Assembly: GCF_003858395.1 (NCBI RefSeq)
Contig: NZ_QWEV01000001.1
Coordinates: 1-64,000 of the forward strand
Direction of reading: 5' to 3'
Length of the DNA stretch: 64,000 bases
From: Acidipila sp. EB88
Lineage (GTDB): Bacteria; Acidobacteriota; Terriglobia; Terriglobales; Acidobacteriaceae
The translations under genes and the position numbers were made by a program. Below the pieces are notes generated by a model. It saw only the letters and a program-made list of their open reading frames with translations. It was not told where the DNA came from and did not search any database. Of the stretch, positions 26,190 through 35,333 are shown one piece after another; position 1 is the first letter of the stretch, and each line of letters starts with the position of its first letter.

Positions 26190-26576
26190 ATGGCAGAGCG
26201 CGCACTGAATCTCTCTCAACGCTTGCGGCCTTCAAACAACCGCGGGCTCCGCAACAAGTTCGTAAATGCACGCGTTTCGGTGGATGAGTACAGCCAGTTT
26301 GTGAGGGCAGCTGAGCGCGAAGGAAAGATCTTCGGCGAGTGGGTGCGGGATACATTGGTCACCGGCTCCACGCAAAAGGTGAGCCTGCGAGCGATCTTCA
26401 CCGAGGTCATCGCAACGCGGCTTTTACTAAACGAAGTTCTCAAGCCAATCGTCACCGGCAAGCAGCTCACCCCGGCCGAGTACAACGCCATCGTGCAGCG
26501 GATCCGCACCGAAAAGTTCGAGGCTGCCACAAACGTGCTGCCGCTCTACAACGACCCACTCGGGGTCAAGGCATGA
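26190..26576 (+). CDS. Relaxosome accessory or mobilisation protein (TrwA/MobC-like role)
   Basis: 128 residues, basic N-terminus then helical (RNKFVNARVSVDEYSQFVRAAEREGKIFGEWVRDTLV). That block has the shape of an RHH-type nickase-accessory protein. The ATG at 26190 follows GAGGTG; the upstream extension of the frame covers the inverted-repeat region and is rejected. The stop overlaps the virD4 start. By order it corresponds to TrwA of R388; sequence identity to TrwA was not established. Confidence 0.65.
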   Translation: MAERALNLSQRLRPSNNRGLRNKFVNARVSVDEYSQFVRAAEREGKIFGEWVRDTLVTGSTQKVSLRAIFTEVIATRLLLNEVLKPIVTGKQLTPAEYNAIVQRIRTEKFEAATNVLPLYNDPLGVKA

Positions 26577-28516
26577 GCACCTGGGGTCGCAAAGAGACGG
26601 TGGTTTGGCCGCCGCACCAGCCGATCTACAGCTACGGCGCCGTGATCCTCAGCCTGGTGTGCTGCCTGGTGTTCGTGGTTCAGCACTACTACTCCAAAAC
26701 ACCAGCGGAGCGGTACTACGCGGCTGACTACGCGCGCGCAAGCGCCGGGGCGATGGCGAACCAGCACGGCAAATACCGACTGCTGATGATGACCGGGCCG
26801 AAGCGCACAGCGCACATCGTTGAGGACGGAGACCTGGGCCAAGGACCTTGGGGTTTTGGGTTCGGACCATCGGACTCGGCCAGGGCTGCCGGGTACTCGG
26901 GTCTGACACTTGCCGCACCGGCGCAGTATCAGGACGCAAGACTGGCAGCTTGGTTCCGTGCTGCCGTTTTCCACGGCGACACCATGTTGAGCGCTTATGC
27001 TCTCAGCCTGATCGAAGGCGGCGTGGTCCTGATCGGGGCGCTTGCACTTTCCATGCCGGCTGACGTGCGGCGCTTCCGGCAGATGAAGTACGGGCGTCTG
27101 CTCAAGGGCCCGGTGATGCTCACACCCAAGCAGTTCAACGATGAGTTGAAGGGGAGCGGCCTCGGCATCCGGACGCTCGAGCAGAATGAGATCCTGCGCA
27201 TCCCGGCTGAGGCCGAAGCCAAACACATTCAGGTGATGGGCGACACCGGAGCAGGGAAGACCACGCTGCTGTTCCAGATGCTGTGCCAGATCCGCGACCG
27301 CGGGGACTCGGCCATCGTTTACGACCCGGCCGGCGAGTTCACGGAGCGCTTTTACGACGCGAACCGCGGCGATGTGGTGCTCAACCCTCTGGACGCTCGG
27401 TGCCCGTACTGGACGCCCTCGAGCGAGATGCGGAACCCCGCAGAGGCGACCACGATCGCCAAGTCGCTGTACCAGCCGACCAACAAGCAAAAGGGCGAGT
27501 TCTTCACCGAGACCCCGCAGAAGATCTTCGCGCGCTTGCTGCTGTATCGGCCCACGCCGCGCGACCTTGCGGAGTGGATGGCGAACCCGGACGAGATCGA
27601 CCAGCGCGTCGAAGGAACGCCCATGAAGGCGATGATCGCCAAGAGTGCGCAGCAGCAGCGCAGCGGCGTGCTCGCATCCCTCGGGCTCGTTGCTGATGGG
27701 CTGATGATGCTTCCGACCCGAGAGGCTGCCGAGCGCGAGTGGAGCGCGGCGCAGTGGGCCGAGAAGCGCCAGGGCTGGATCTTCCTCACCGGCAAGGAAA
27801 GCGAGAAAGAGTCGCTGCGGCCCCTGCATTCGCTCTGGATCGATCTCTTGATCCTGAGGCTGCTGGACAGGCCCGAGGAAGGCCAGAAGCGTGCGTGGTT
27901 TGTCCTCGATGAGGTGGCGAGTCTGCAGCGCTTGCCGCAGTTCCACGAGGCGCTGACCAAGGGTCGTAAGGGCAACAACCCGATCATCTTCGGCTTTCAG
28001 GGCAAGGCCCAGATCGAGGACACGTACGGGCAACTTGCCGAAGTCATGCTATCCCAGCCAGCGACTAAGTTCATCCTGCGCACCGATGAGCCGAAGGCGG
28101 CGAAGTGGGCGAGCGAGTTGATTGGGGAACGCGAGATCGAGCGGGTACGCGAGACAGTCTCAAGCGGGAAACGGCAGGGCAAGAGCTTCACGATGGACCG
28201 CCAGGTAGAACCGCTTGTGCTGCCTTCTGAGATCAAAGGCCTGGCCGACTTGCACGCATTCGTGAAGACAGGGAACCACGTCTCCCGTTTCCGCTTCCCG
28301 CACGTTTCTATGCCGGTGATTGCGAAGGCATTCGAGCCTCGAGAGAAGGGGCAGGAGACGCTCTGGTTAGAACATCCGGGTGCGGCAGAGGAGGTCCACC
28401 CGGCCATCAGGAATGCGGTGCGCACGCCGGCAGAACCGCTGCCCGTTTCGCCCGCCCCGCTACCTCTCGATCCAGAGGAAAACAGCGACGAGCTCGTGGG
28501 ATCCGCAGGGCTCTAA
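26573..28516 (+). CDS. virD4: Type IV coupling protein (VirD4/TraD/TrwB)
   Basis: 647 residues. Two N-terminal transmembrane segments lie near residues 20-37 (YGAVILSLVCCLVFVVQHYY) and 138-165 (SLIEGGVVLIGALALSM). Walker A is GDTGAGKTTLL near residue 223, and Walker B is RAWFVLDEVASL near residue 446. These define the TraD/TrwB type of coupling protein, which delivers the relaxase-DNA complex to the VirB channel. The start at 26573 overlaps the upstream stop (ATGA). Confidence 0.92.
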   Translation: MSTWGRKETVVWPPHQPIYSYGAVILSLVCCLVFVVQHYYSKTPAERYYAADYARASAGAMANQHGKYRLLMMTGPKRTAHIVEDGDLGQGPWGFGFGPSDSARAAGYSGLTLAAPAQYQDARLAAWFRAAVFHGDTMLSAYALSLIEGGVVLIGALALSMPADVRRFRQMKYGRLLKGPVMLTPKQFNDELKGSGLGIRTLEQNEILRIPAEAEAKHIQVMGDTGAGKTTLLFQMLCQIRDRGDSAIVYDPAGEFTERFYDANRGDVVLNPLDARCPYWTPSSEMRNPAEATTIAKSLYQPTNKQKGEFFTETPQKIFARLLLYRPTPRDLAEWMANPDEIDQRVEGTPMKAMIAKSAQQQRSGVLASLGLVADGLMMLPTREAAEREWSAAQWAEKRQGWIFLTGKESEKESLRPLHSLWIDLLILRLLDRPEEGQKRAWFVLDEVASLQRLPQFHEALTKGRKGNNPIIFGFQGKAQIEDTYGQLAEVMLSQPATKFILRTDEPKAAKWASELIGEREIERVRETVSSGKRQGKSFTMDRQVEPLVLPSEIKGLADLHAFVKTGNHVSRFRFPHVSMPVIAKAFEPREKGQETLWLEHPGAAEEVHPAIRNAVRTPAEPLPVSPAPLPLDPEENSDELVGSAGL

Positions 28517-28540
28517 ACCAACACTCTGAAGGGGAGCAAC

Positions 28541-28822
28541 ATGCCAGCCAATCAGATCGACGCACGACGCGAGCGGTACGCAGCGCTTACCGCGGTAGTG
28601 GAGAGAACAGAGCAGCACGCCTACACGTGGGTGCAGGAGAGCGGCAACATCCAGAGCTACCGCCACTATGACACCGGACGTCATCTGCACATCGACGACG
28701 CCGGACAGTTCTACAACCAGAAGCGCGAGCCGATCGCGAAAGAACTGGCGCTTGAGCATGCCCGCGGCGCCAGGGTGGACCACCGCCAACAGGTTGACGA
28801 GGAAGCGGGGCTGCGCCTGTGA
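28541..28822 (+). CDS. Small hypothetical protein between virD4 and the relaxase
   Basis: 93 residues, hydrophilic, with a His/Tyr/Asp-rich centre (SYRHYDTGRHLHIDDAGQFYN). AAGGGGAGC lies before the ATG. It ends 8 bases before the relaxase start, so it is part of the mobilisation operon. I do not recognise a family. Confidence 0.6.
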   Translation: MPANQIDARRERYAALTAVVERTEQHAYTWVQESGNIQSYRHYDTGRHLHIDDAGQFYNQKREPIAKELALEHARGARVDHRQQVDEEAGLRL

Positions 28823-28829
28823 GCTCCTC

Positions 28830-31592
28830 ATGCTGAACATCTCCAAAGCGCTCGAAGCAGGGCAGGCGCAGACCTACCATCAGAAGGAGTTTGCTTCGGC
28901 GGAGGCGAACTACTGGGCAAAGGGCGCCCCAGCGTATCAGGGCTGGCAAGGCGCTCTTGCCGCAGAGATGGGGCTCGAAGGTTCCGTCTCAGCTGAGCAC
29001 TTTGCGCGCCTCACGGAAGGCCAGCACCCACAGACAGGCGAGCAACTCATCCGGCACAAGACGTCTGCGGCGTACACGACGCAGGCAGGGAAGACCGTCA
29101 CGCCCATGCAGCACCGCGCCGGTTGGGATGCGACGTTCTCAGCGCCCAAGTCGGTGTCTCTCGTAGCGCTCGTGGGAGGTGATGATCGCGTACGCCTAGC
29201 GCACCGCGAGGCCGTCTCGTCGGCGCTCGCTCAGCTTGAGCAGTACACCTATGCGCGCCTGGGCGGCAGCCGGCAGGCAGAACAGACAGGCAAGTTCGTG
29301 GCAGCGAAGTTCGAGCACGACACCGCGCGCCCGGTCGACGGCTACGCAGCGCCGCAGCTCCACACGCATGCCGTGATCTTCAATATGACCAGGCGGGACG
29401 ACGGAACCATGCGCGCGGTTGAGTCGCAGGGACTGCACGACACCCAGGGCTTTGCAACCGCGGTCTATCAGTCGGAACTGACCTACCGTCTGCGCGAACT
29501 GGGCTATGAGATAGAACCGGGGCAAAGCGGTGCGCCCGAGATTGCCGGCATCAGCCGCGCGTACATCGAGGCTTCGAGCCCACGCAGCCAGAAGATCAAG
29601 GAGTACATGCAGGAACATGAGCTGGAAGGCCCGGCGGCTGCGCAGATCGCCGCGTACACAACGCGGCAAGGCAAGATCGAGCTTGAGCCCGCCGAGGTAT
29701 TGGCAGCGCACGCAAAGATTGCAGCGCAGCACGGGAATGAGGCCGACAAGGCTACAGCAGCCGCCCAGACGCGCGGCTCGCTCCGGCAGGATGCAGCAGA
29801 GGCACGCCAAGCGCCTAAACGCGCGCACGAGGCTATCAGCTACGCGCGGGACCGCAGTTTTGAGCGAGAAGCTGTCGCCGACGAGCGAGACCTGCTACGC
29901 GACGCGTTGCGGCACGGTATGGGACATCTGCGCTACCGGGAAGTGCGGCCAGCGTTCGAACAGCGCACCGCAGCCGGCGAGTTCCGCGAGGTGCAAGCCA
30001 GAAAGCATGAATCCGGTCGCAAACTGACCACGCCGCAGACGATCGCGCTTGAGCAGGCATCGGTCGCCCATGTCACGCAAGGCCCACAATTTGATCCAGT
30101 CCTCAGGCCAGAGGCCGCAGCCGCACACGTCGCCAGCAATGCGCAGCTCAATCAGGAACAACGGCAGGCAGTACAGGAGGTGCTTACCTCTCCCGATCGT
30201 GTGCATGGGTTGCAGGGGCTCGCAGGAACCGGTAAAACCACCACGCTGCGCACGATCCGTGAGGCGGCCGAGCGGCAGGGCTACTCAGTTGAGGGCTTCG
30301 CCCCAACGTCCAAAGCTGCGGGCGAGCTCCGCGCCGCGGGCATCTCTGCGACGACGCTGCAGCGATTCCTGACACGCGGCGGAGACAAGCGTCAGACGCA
30401 GGATCCGGACGCGCGCCGGTACTACATGCTGGATGAGTCGAGCCTCGCAAGCACCCGGCAGATGCAGGACTTCCTGGCGAAGATCGGCCCGCAGGACCGG
30501 GTACTGCTGATCGGCGATACCCGTCAGCATCAGGGAGTAGACGCGGGCAAACCCTTCGAGCAGATGCAGGACGCCGGCATGCGTACGTCCCGGCTGGACA
30601 CCATTGTTCGACAGCGAAGAAACCCCAAGCTGCTGGCGGCGGTCGAGAAGCTGTCGCAGAATGAAACCCGCAAGGGCATCAGCATGCTCGCTGAACAGGG
30701 CCGCATCGCACAGGTTGAGGACCGCGACGAGCGTATCCAGGCGATCGCAAAAGCCTACGCGACCCAGCCGGAGTCGACGATCATCGTGTCCCCGGACAAC
30801 GCCAGCCGCCGCGCCATCAATGCAGCGGTGCGCGAGGAGATGCAGCAGCGCGGGCTGCTCAGCAGGGAAGACACACAGCTACCGACGCTCATCCCGCGCA
30901 ACGACATGACCGGCGCCGATCGTAGCTGGGCTTCGCAGTATCGACCGGGCGACGTGCTGCGCTACGCCAAAGGAAGCAAGAAATTGGGCATTGAGCGTGG
31001 CGGCTATACGAGCATTGAGGCGGTCGATCGGGCGAAGAACCGGATCAGTGTCAGGACCGAAGATGGCCGTCTGCTCAACTACGATCCGCGCCGCGTCAAA
31101 GGCATCGCCGCCTATCAGGGGATCAGCCGCAGCTTCGCGAGCGGCGATCGGATCCGGTTCACAGCTCCGAACCAAGCTATGGGACTGGCAAATGGCGACA
31201 TGGCGACAATCCAGCGTATCGACGGTGACCGAGTCGTTGCAGCACTGGACGCGCCTGCAGGCCAAGAACGGCGCGCAGTGACCTTCGACGCAAAGACCAT
31301 GCGCCACTTCGACCATGGCTACGCCGTGACGAGCCACAGCAGCCAAGGCGTGACAGCCAAGCGAGTCTTAGTGAACATGGACACCCAAGCCAACCGGAAT
31401 CTGATCAACACACGGTTCGCCTACGTGGCTGTCTCGCGGGCGGCAGAGGAAGCGCAGATCTTCACCAACGATGGAGCTTCTCTCGGTCAGCGGCTCAGCA
31501 GGGACATCAGCAAACCCGCCGCTGTGGCATTCACTCAAACTTCCACTCGCCGAAATGAGCAAGCTCAGTTCAGAGAAGGCTTGAGCCTTTGA
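28830..31592 (+). CDS. traI: MobF-family conjugative relaxase-helicase (TrwC/TraI)
   Basis: 920 residues. The N-terminal relaxase domain has catalytic-type tyrosines at about residues 16 and 28 (QTYHQKEFASAEANYW) and the three-His metal site, H163 with H178 and H180 (PQLHTH). The C-terminal superfamily 1 helicase has Walker A GLAGTGKTTT near residue 463, Walker B YMLDESSL near residue 533, and the late motif AVTSHSSQGVTAKRV near residue 830. It nicks oriT, stays bound to the 5-prime end and unwinds the plasmid. The start at 28830 precedes the first conserved residues. A fragment of a related gene lies at 38494-38640. Confidence 0.94.
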   Translation: MLNISKALEAGQAQTYHQKEFASAEANYWAKGAPAYQGWQGALAAEMGLEGSVSAEHFARLTEGQHPQTGEQLIRHKTSAAYTTQAGKTVTPMQHRAGWDATFSAPKSVSLVALVGGDDRVRLAHREAVSSALAQLEQYTYARLGGSRQAEQTGKFVAAKFEHDTARPVDGYAAPQLHTHAVIFNMTRRDDGTMRAVESQGLHDTQGFATAVYQSELTYRLRELGYEIEPGQSGAPEIAGISRAYIEASSPRSQKIKEYMQEHELEGPAAAQIAAYTTRQGKIELEPAEVLAAHAKIAAQHGNEADKATAAAQTRGSLRQDAAEARQAPKRAHEAISYARDRSFEREAVADERDLLRDALRHGMGHLRYREVRPAFEQRTAAGEFREVQARKHESGRKLTTPQTIALEQASVAHVTQGPQFDPVLRPEAAAAHVASNAQLNQEQRQAVQEVLTSPDRVHGLQGLAGTGKTTTLRTIREAAERQGYSVEGFAPTSKAAGELRAAGISATTLQRFLTRGGDKRQTQDPDARRYYMLDESSLASTRQMQDFLAKIGPQDRVLLIGDTRQHQGVDAGKPFEQMQDAGMRTSRLDTIVRQRRNPKLLAAVEKLSQNETRKGISMLAEQGRIAQVEDRDERIQAIAKAYATQPESTIIVSPDNASRRAINAAVREEMQQRGLLSREDTQLPTLIPRNDMTGADRSWASQYRPGDVLRYAKGSKKLGIERGGYTSIEAVDRAKNRISVRTEDGRLLNYDPRRVKGIAAYQGISRSFASGDRIRFTAPNQAMGLANGDMATIQRIDGDRVVAALDAPAGQERRAVTFDAKTMRHFDHGYAVTSHSSQGVTAKRVLVNMDTQANRNLINTRFAYVAVSRAAEEAQIFTNDGASLGQRLSRDISKPAAVAFTQTSTRRNEQAQFREGLSL

Positions 31593-31612
31593 AACCAAGT
31601 ACACTGGCCCGC

Positions 31613-31834
31613 ATGATCGAGATCCGAATCATTGACCAGAACGGCAATAAAGAAGACCAGCAAATGACAACAGTACCCAGAATTGGGGATCTCATCACTA
31701 GGACTCTCAGTTCAGGGGGAGGCCCTTTCAATCTTCACTTTTTCAGGGTTGAAGATGTTGAGCACTCGCTGGACAACGGTGCTGTCAGAATATTGATTAG
31801 AGATGAGATAGATCACAAGCGATGGCCTGGATAG
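31613..31834 (+). CDS. Small hypothetical protein
   Basis: A 73-residue protein starting at ATG 31613, with alternating beta-like stretches (IEIRIIDQNGN; FNLHFFRVEDVEH; AVRILIRDEID). The composition is protein-like and suggests a small beta barrel. It is the last gene after the relaxase and is followed by a hairpin. No family recognised. Confidence 0.55.
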   Translation: MIEIRIIDQNGNKEDQQMTTVPRIGDLITRTLSSGGGPFNLHFFRVEDVEHSLDNGAVRILIRDEIDHKRWPG

Positions 31835-31854
31835 TACAAGCGAAACTCCCAAGG

Positions 31855-31885
31855 AGGCGAAAGTAGACACTCCGGACTTTCGCCT
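31855..31885 (+). terminator. Hairpin after the transfer operon
   Basis: Perfect 10-bp arms AGGCGAAAGT and ACTTTCGCCT with an 11-base loop. Only a weak T tract follows (GCTTTT at some distance), so a factor-independent terminator is possible but not certain. It separates the transfer operon from the accessory module at 31915. Confidence 0.5.
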
Positions 31886-31914
31886 AGACTTCGCTTTTCC
31901 GGTACACTCCAGCC

Positions 31915-32121
31915 ATGAGCTTTCACGGCGCCCCGACGCGCCTCGCCATCGTGGTGGCCTGCAAAGGCTGCCAGAAGGCCGTTCCGACCGGCGAGCGCTC
32001 GATTCCTGACAACCCGATCACGGTCTGCTGCCCATCTTGCGGCGAGCACCGCCGCTACCGGCCCACCGAGATCTACGAGGGACGCATCTCTTTTGGGCTG
32101 ATCCAGAGCGGCAAGCGGTGA
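31915..32121 (+). CDS. Zinc-ribbon protein, gene 1 of a duplicated three-gene module
   Basis: 68 residues with two Cys pairs (CKGC near residue 17 and CPSC near residue 39), a typical zinc ribbon, and a basic tail. Its TGA overlaps the GTG start of the next gene (GTGA). A second copy at 55545-55751 carries a nonsense codon at position 17. The function is unknown; a nucleic-acid-binding role is possible. Confidence 0.7.
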   Translation: MSFHGAPTRLAIVVACKGCQKAVPTGERSIPDNPITVCCPSCGEHRRYRPTEIYEGRISFGLIQSGKR

Positions 32122-32489
32122 GGGGAACCAGAAGCCACTGGCATGCCGGCTGCCAGAAGTGCCGCCAGCTCGTGTTTGTCGCCTCCGCCAACGGGGAGAC
32201 GCCAGTGCTACCAACCACGGCACAGCACGCCCTCTGCCCCTATTGCCTACATGCCGGTAGCTACGAGCCTGCCGTTCTCGTCCTGCATTCGGGCTACGGG
32301 ACGATTTACTACCCGCCAGAGCGCAATCTCACGGACACCACTCTGCTCATCGCCGGCTTTCTGGCAGCCATCAAGCTCGCCAGGGTACCTGAATCCGACA
32401 CCGGAGCAAACAGCCCTAGGGTCCTTGCCACAATCTCAGAGAGCACCCGGTTAGCCAGGGTGATCGTAGACAAGCTGCCGAAACACTGA
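32118..32489 (+). CDS. Zinc-binding hypothetical protein, gene 2 of the module
   Basis: About 123 residues, starting at GTG 32118, which overlaps the preceding stop. The N-terminal part has WHAGCQKCRQLVFVA and CPYC, giving two Cys pairs. The C-terminal part is helical (LIAGFLAAIKLARVPE; VLATISESTRLARVIVDKL). The copy at 55748-56110 is about 85 percent identical by eye but has lost the second Cys pair. Conservation of the reading frame between copies supports a real protein. Confidence 0.75.
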   Translation: MRGTRSHWHAGCQKCRQLVFVASANGETPVLPTTAQHALCPYCLHAGSYEPAVLVLHSGYGTIYYPPERNLTDTTLLIAGFLAAIKLARVPESDTGANSPRVLATISESTRLARVIVDKLPKH

Positions 32490-32516
32490 AACTCAGGTCC
32501 ACGAAGGAGACGAACC

Positions 32517-32696
32517 ATGGAAGCCGAAGACCTCTGTCGCAAAGACGAAGAGTGCGCTGACTATGAAATTGGAGTCGAAGACCATCTTTCCGGAGTGCCG
32601 TTCGTCGAGGACCAGACGGACTCCTGGAAGCGCGGCTGGAACGCCGCAAAGCACGATATCGAACTTGAGAACGCAGATGAAGAGGTTCAGTTTTAG
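32517..32696 (+). CDS. Acidic 59-residue protein, gene 3 of the module
   Basis: Not long enough for standard gene-length cut-offs but clearly real: AAGGAGACG precedes its ATG, and a copy at 56135-56314 keeps the frame with mostly conservative changes. The sequence is very acidic (about a third Asp/Glu) with a conserved core CADYEIGVEDHL and WKRGWNAAKHDIE. Small acidic proteins can mimic DNA; that idea is speculative here. Confidence 0.72.
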   Translation: MEAEDLCRKDEECADYEIGVEDHLSGVPFVEDQTDSWKRGWNAAKHDIELENADEEVQF

Positions 32697-32872
32697 CGAT
32701 CTCGCAATTATGACAACTGCTGGGATGTACCACGCTTCAGAGAGCGCCCTCTTTCCAGGGAATTCGGTAGTGCTGGCGGTAATCGGATTTGTAGGTACTA
32801 ATCCGGTGTTGTGGACTGTATTGGTGGATTAATTGGGCTAAGCACTAGCTTTGTACTCTTTAGAATGGCCAC

Positions 32873-33784
32873 ATGCGCACCATCGTTATATGCGTCCTTG
32901 TCTTCACCGCAGTTTTCAAAGTAAGCGCACAGAAGCCAAATCTACAGGTGGCCATCACCTTTGACGATCTGCCCTCCACCGGTGCGGCTCCGCCTGACGT
33001 GACCCGTGCGCAAATCATCGACTCGCTTCTCGCTACACTCAAGGCAGAAAAACTGCCTCCCATTTACGGCTTCATTAACGCTCACACCCTTGAAGGAATG
33101 CCCAGCGGGCCCGCCATTCTGCGCGCCTGGACGGATTCTGGGAACTTGCTCGGCAGTCACACATATTCGCATCCGGATCTCGAGTCGATCTCTGCCGCCG
33201 ACTTCGAAGACAACATCCTCAAAAACGAAACAGCTCTAAAGATCTATGCAGGCAAGACCGACTGGCACTACTTCCGTTACCCGTTCCTGCACGAAGGCGA
33301 AACTCTGGAAAAGCGGCAAGCCATTCAGTTCTACCTCAAGGAGCATGGCTACAAGACCGCCGAAGTATCGCTGGACTTCGAGGATTACTTGTGGAACGAC
33401 CCGTATGCGCGGTGTGTCACCAAGAATCAGATGGCCAAAGTCGACGCGCTGCATGACAGCTATCTCGCCGCCGCCGATCAGTTCATCGACATTTACCGCT
33501 CGTTATCGAGCCGGCTGTATGGGCACGATATTCGGTACGTGCTTCTTCTGCATGTGACCGCATTTAATGCCAAGATGCTGCCTGATCTCATCGCACTACT
33601 CCGCGAACGGGGCTTTGCCTTCATTTCGCTTCAAGACGCGCTTAGAGACCCCGCATATTCGATCGACCCCACCATCGGCTATCCGGGTGGTGGAGCCATC
33701 GAGGAAACGTTAGCCGCCGCTAGGAAGCTCGCCTTTCCACCGGCTGTAAAGCCGAACGAGTGGCTGGATAACACCTGTAAATAG
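32873..33784 (+). CDS. Secreted polysaccharide deacetylase (NodB homology, CE4)
   Basis: 303 residues with a signal peptide (TIVICVLVFTAVFKVSAQ). CE4 motif 1 is AITFDDLP near residue 27, motif 2 is GSHTYSHP near residue 94 (His-x3-His metal ligands), and motif 3 is FRYPFLHEG near residue 125. All catalytic elements are present. The enzyme should remove acetyl groups from a cell-wall or capsular polysaccharide outside the cytoplasm. It stands alone, between the small-protein module and a convergent DUF1643 gene. Confidence 0.88.
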   Translation: MRTIVICVLVFTAVFKVSAQKPNLQVAITFDDLPSTGAAPPDVTRAQIIDSLLATLKAEKLPPIYGFINAHTLEGMPSGPAILRAWTDSGNLLGSHTYSHPDLESISAADFEDNILKNETALKIYAGKTDWHYFRYPFLHEGETLEKRQAIQFYLKEHGYKTAEVSLDFEDYLWNDPYARCVTKNQMAKVDALHDSYLAAADQFIDIYRSLSSRLYGHDIRYVLLLHVTAFNAKMLPDLIALLRERGFAFISLQDALRDPAYSIDPTIGYPGGGAIEETLAAARKLAFPPAVKPNEWLDNTCK

Positions 33785-33919
33785 ACCGACTCAATCCCTG
33801 GTCCTCATAAAGGCCTTTGTTTTGACTCGCGACATCCAACCCCTACAAAACCGTTCAGCAATAGCCAAGGTTGTGAAGAGCTCACTCCAGCCAAGTCGGG
33901 GCCAGCTGATCGTTAAAGT

Positions 33920-34468
33920 TTAAGAAGCTGCCACCCTCCACATTTGAGGCTGGAGATCTCCGCGAAGATAAAGCGGGTGTCCTGGGGTGCCATCACTACA
34001 CAACTGCAGGACGTGCGGCAAGCACCTCCGGCTCAGCTTCCTTGCCACCTCTTTACCCCGCTGCTGCAGTAGCTTGTGCGGCTTTCCATACGCAAAGACC
34101 GTGAGCGATGCCTGGCTCGCCATCTTGAGCAAATGGCGGTCGTTCTCCGGGCCGATGGGGTCTTCAACCTCCATGAGCCGTCGCTGATCTGTGGCCCGGT
34201 AGGCGAATGTGTTGCCGACAAGCAGCGTTCCGAATCCCCAAGCCACTGCATACCGCCGGCATTTGGCCACGGTTGGGTCATCGAACTGGGGTTCGGCTGT
34301 CGACGGGTTCATCATCACAAACAACACCGCAGGCAAGCTCTCGTCCCAGCAGCGCTCCAGGCGGTAGCGGTACTCTTTACGATCTCCGCCAAACACCGCA
34401 GACCCTTTCACGTGAGCCGGCAGCCGCAGCATGACCTTCCCTCCCGCGCTGTGCTCAGAAACTCCCAT
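33920..34468 (-). CDS. DUF1643 family protein
   Basis: 182 residues matching the DUF1643 pattern: FVMMNPSTAEP near residue 50, DDPTVAKCRRYA, and VGNTFAYRATD. Members are common on phages and mobile elements but their biochemical role is not established. GGAGGG lies upstream of the ATG. It is divergent from the SRAP gene at 34625. Confidence 0.85.
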   Translation of the reverse strand: MGVSEHSAGGKVMLRLPAHVKGSAVFGGDRKEYRYRLERCWDESLPAVLFVMMNPSTAEPQFDDPTVAKCRRYAVAWGFGTLLVGNTFAYRATDQRRLMEVEDPIGPENDRHLLKMASQASLTVFAYGKPHKLLQQRGKEVARKLSRRCLPHVLQLCSDGTPGHPLYLRGDLQPQMWRVAAS

Positions 34469-34624
34469 CCCACCCTCCTACAATGAAAACTGTCTACCGA
34501 TGCCCTATTATCGGGATGAAAAAGCCACCAATGGTTGAAATAGCACCATTGCAGCCTTTGGAACAGGCCGCATCCTCCCAATGGCTGGAGCGAGCGCTCA
34601 AAATGCCAAGCTGGAGGGACTCCG

Positions 34625-35296
34625 ATGTGCGGACGCTACTACCGGGCCGGGGACAAGCAGGAGATCGCTGAGCGCTTCCGTGCTGAGTTCTCAGACGACA
34701 CGCTCTACGCAGCTCCTGGCTACAACATCGCGCCAACCACCACGCAACCGGTGATCCGCCTGTCGCGCGAGACGGACAGACGCGAAATCGTGCCCATGCG
34801 CTGGGGACTTGTTGGCCACAATTCCAGTGGGCCCGATCCGAAGCGAAGCACCTTCAACGCGCGCTCCGAGACGATCGAGAAGAGCCCGCTCTGGCGAGTC
34901 CCCTTTCGCCGGCGCCGATGCCTCGTTCCGCTCTCCGGGTTCTATGAGTGGCGCAAGCCGGAGCGTACCGCCTTCCGTTTTGGGCTGAAGGCTGAGCCAT
35001 TGTTCGCTTTGGCCGGGCTCTGGGACGCTTGGCAGAACCCGTCTGACGGCTCGTGGCTTCAGAGCTTCACGATCGTCACCACAGAGGCAAACGAACTCAT
35101 GTCCGCGGTGCATGATCGCATGCCGGTGATCTTGCGGCCAGCCGACTACACCCGATGGCTGGATCGCGAGAAGACTACCCAGCCACCGCTTGACCTGCTT
35201 CGGCCGTTCGATTCAGATCAAATGACACAAGCCCTGGCGCACCCCAAAGTAGGGAATGTGCGCAACCAAGGCCCAGACATGCTCAACAGTGCGTAA
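34625..35296 (+). CDS. SRAP domain protein (HMCES/YedK type abasic-site protease)
   Basis: 223 residues. The N-terminus MCGRYYRAGDK exposes Cys2, the residue that crosslinks to abasic sites in single-stranded DNA. Other conserved parts are YNIAPTTTQPV, MRWGLVGHN, FNARSETIEKSPLWR, CLVPLSGFYEWRK and the late VHDRMPVIL with the catalytic His. Family members protect single-stranded DNA at abasic lesions. Two broken relatives lie at 54385-54561 and 59076-59655. Confidence 0.92.
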   Translation: MCGRYYRAGDKQEIAERFRAEFSDDTLYAAPGYNIAPTTTQPVIRLSRETDRREIVPMRWGLVGHNSSGPDPKRSTFNARSETIEKSPLWRVPFRRRRCLVPLSGFYEWRKPERTAFRFGLKAEPLFALAGLWDAWQNPSDGSWLQSFTIVTTEANELMSAVHDRMPVILRPADYTRWLDREKTTQPPLDLLRPFDSDQMTQALAHPKVGNVRNQGPDMLNSA

Positions 35297-35333
35297 GAGC
35301 GGCTAATGTAGGCAGAACCCAGTTCGAGGATGA

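Noticed and set aside
26546-28033. 495-codon minus-strand frame opposite virD4
   Set aside because: Antisense of the coupling protein, which has both Walker motifs; His/Leu/Arg-rich shadow.
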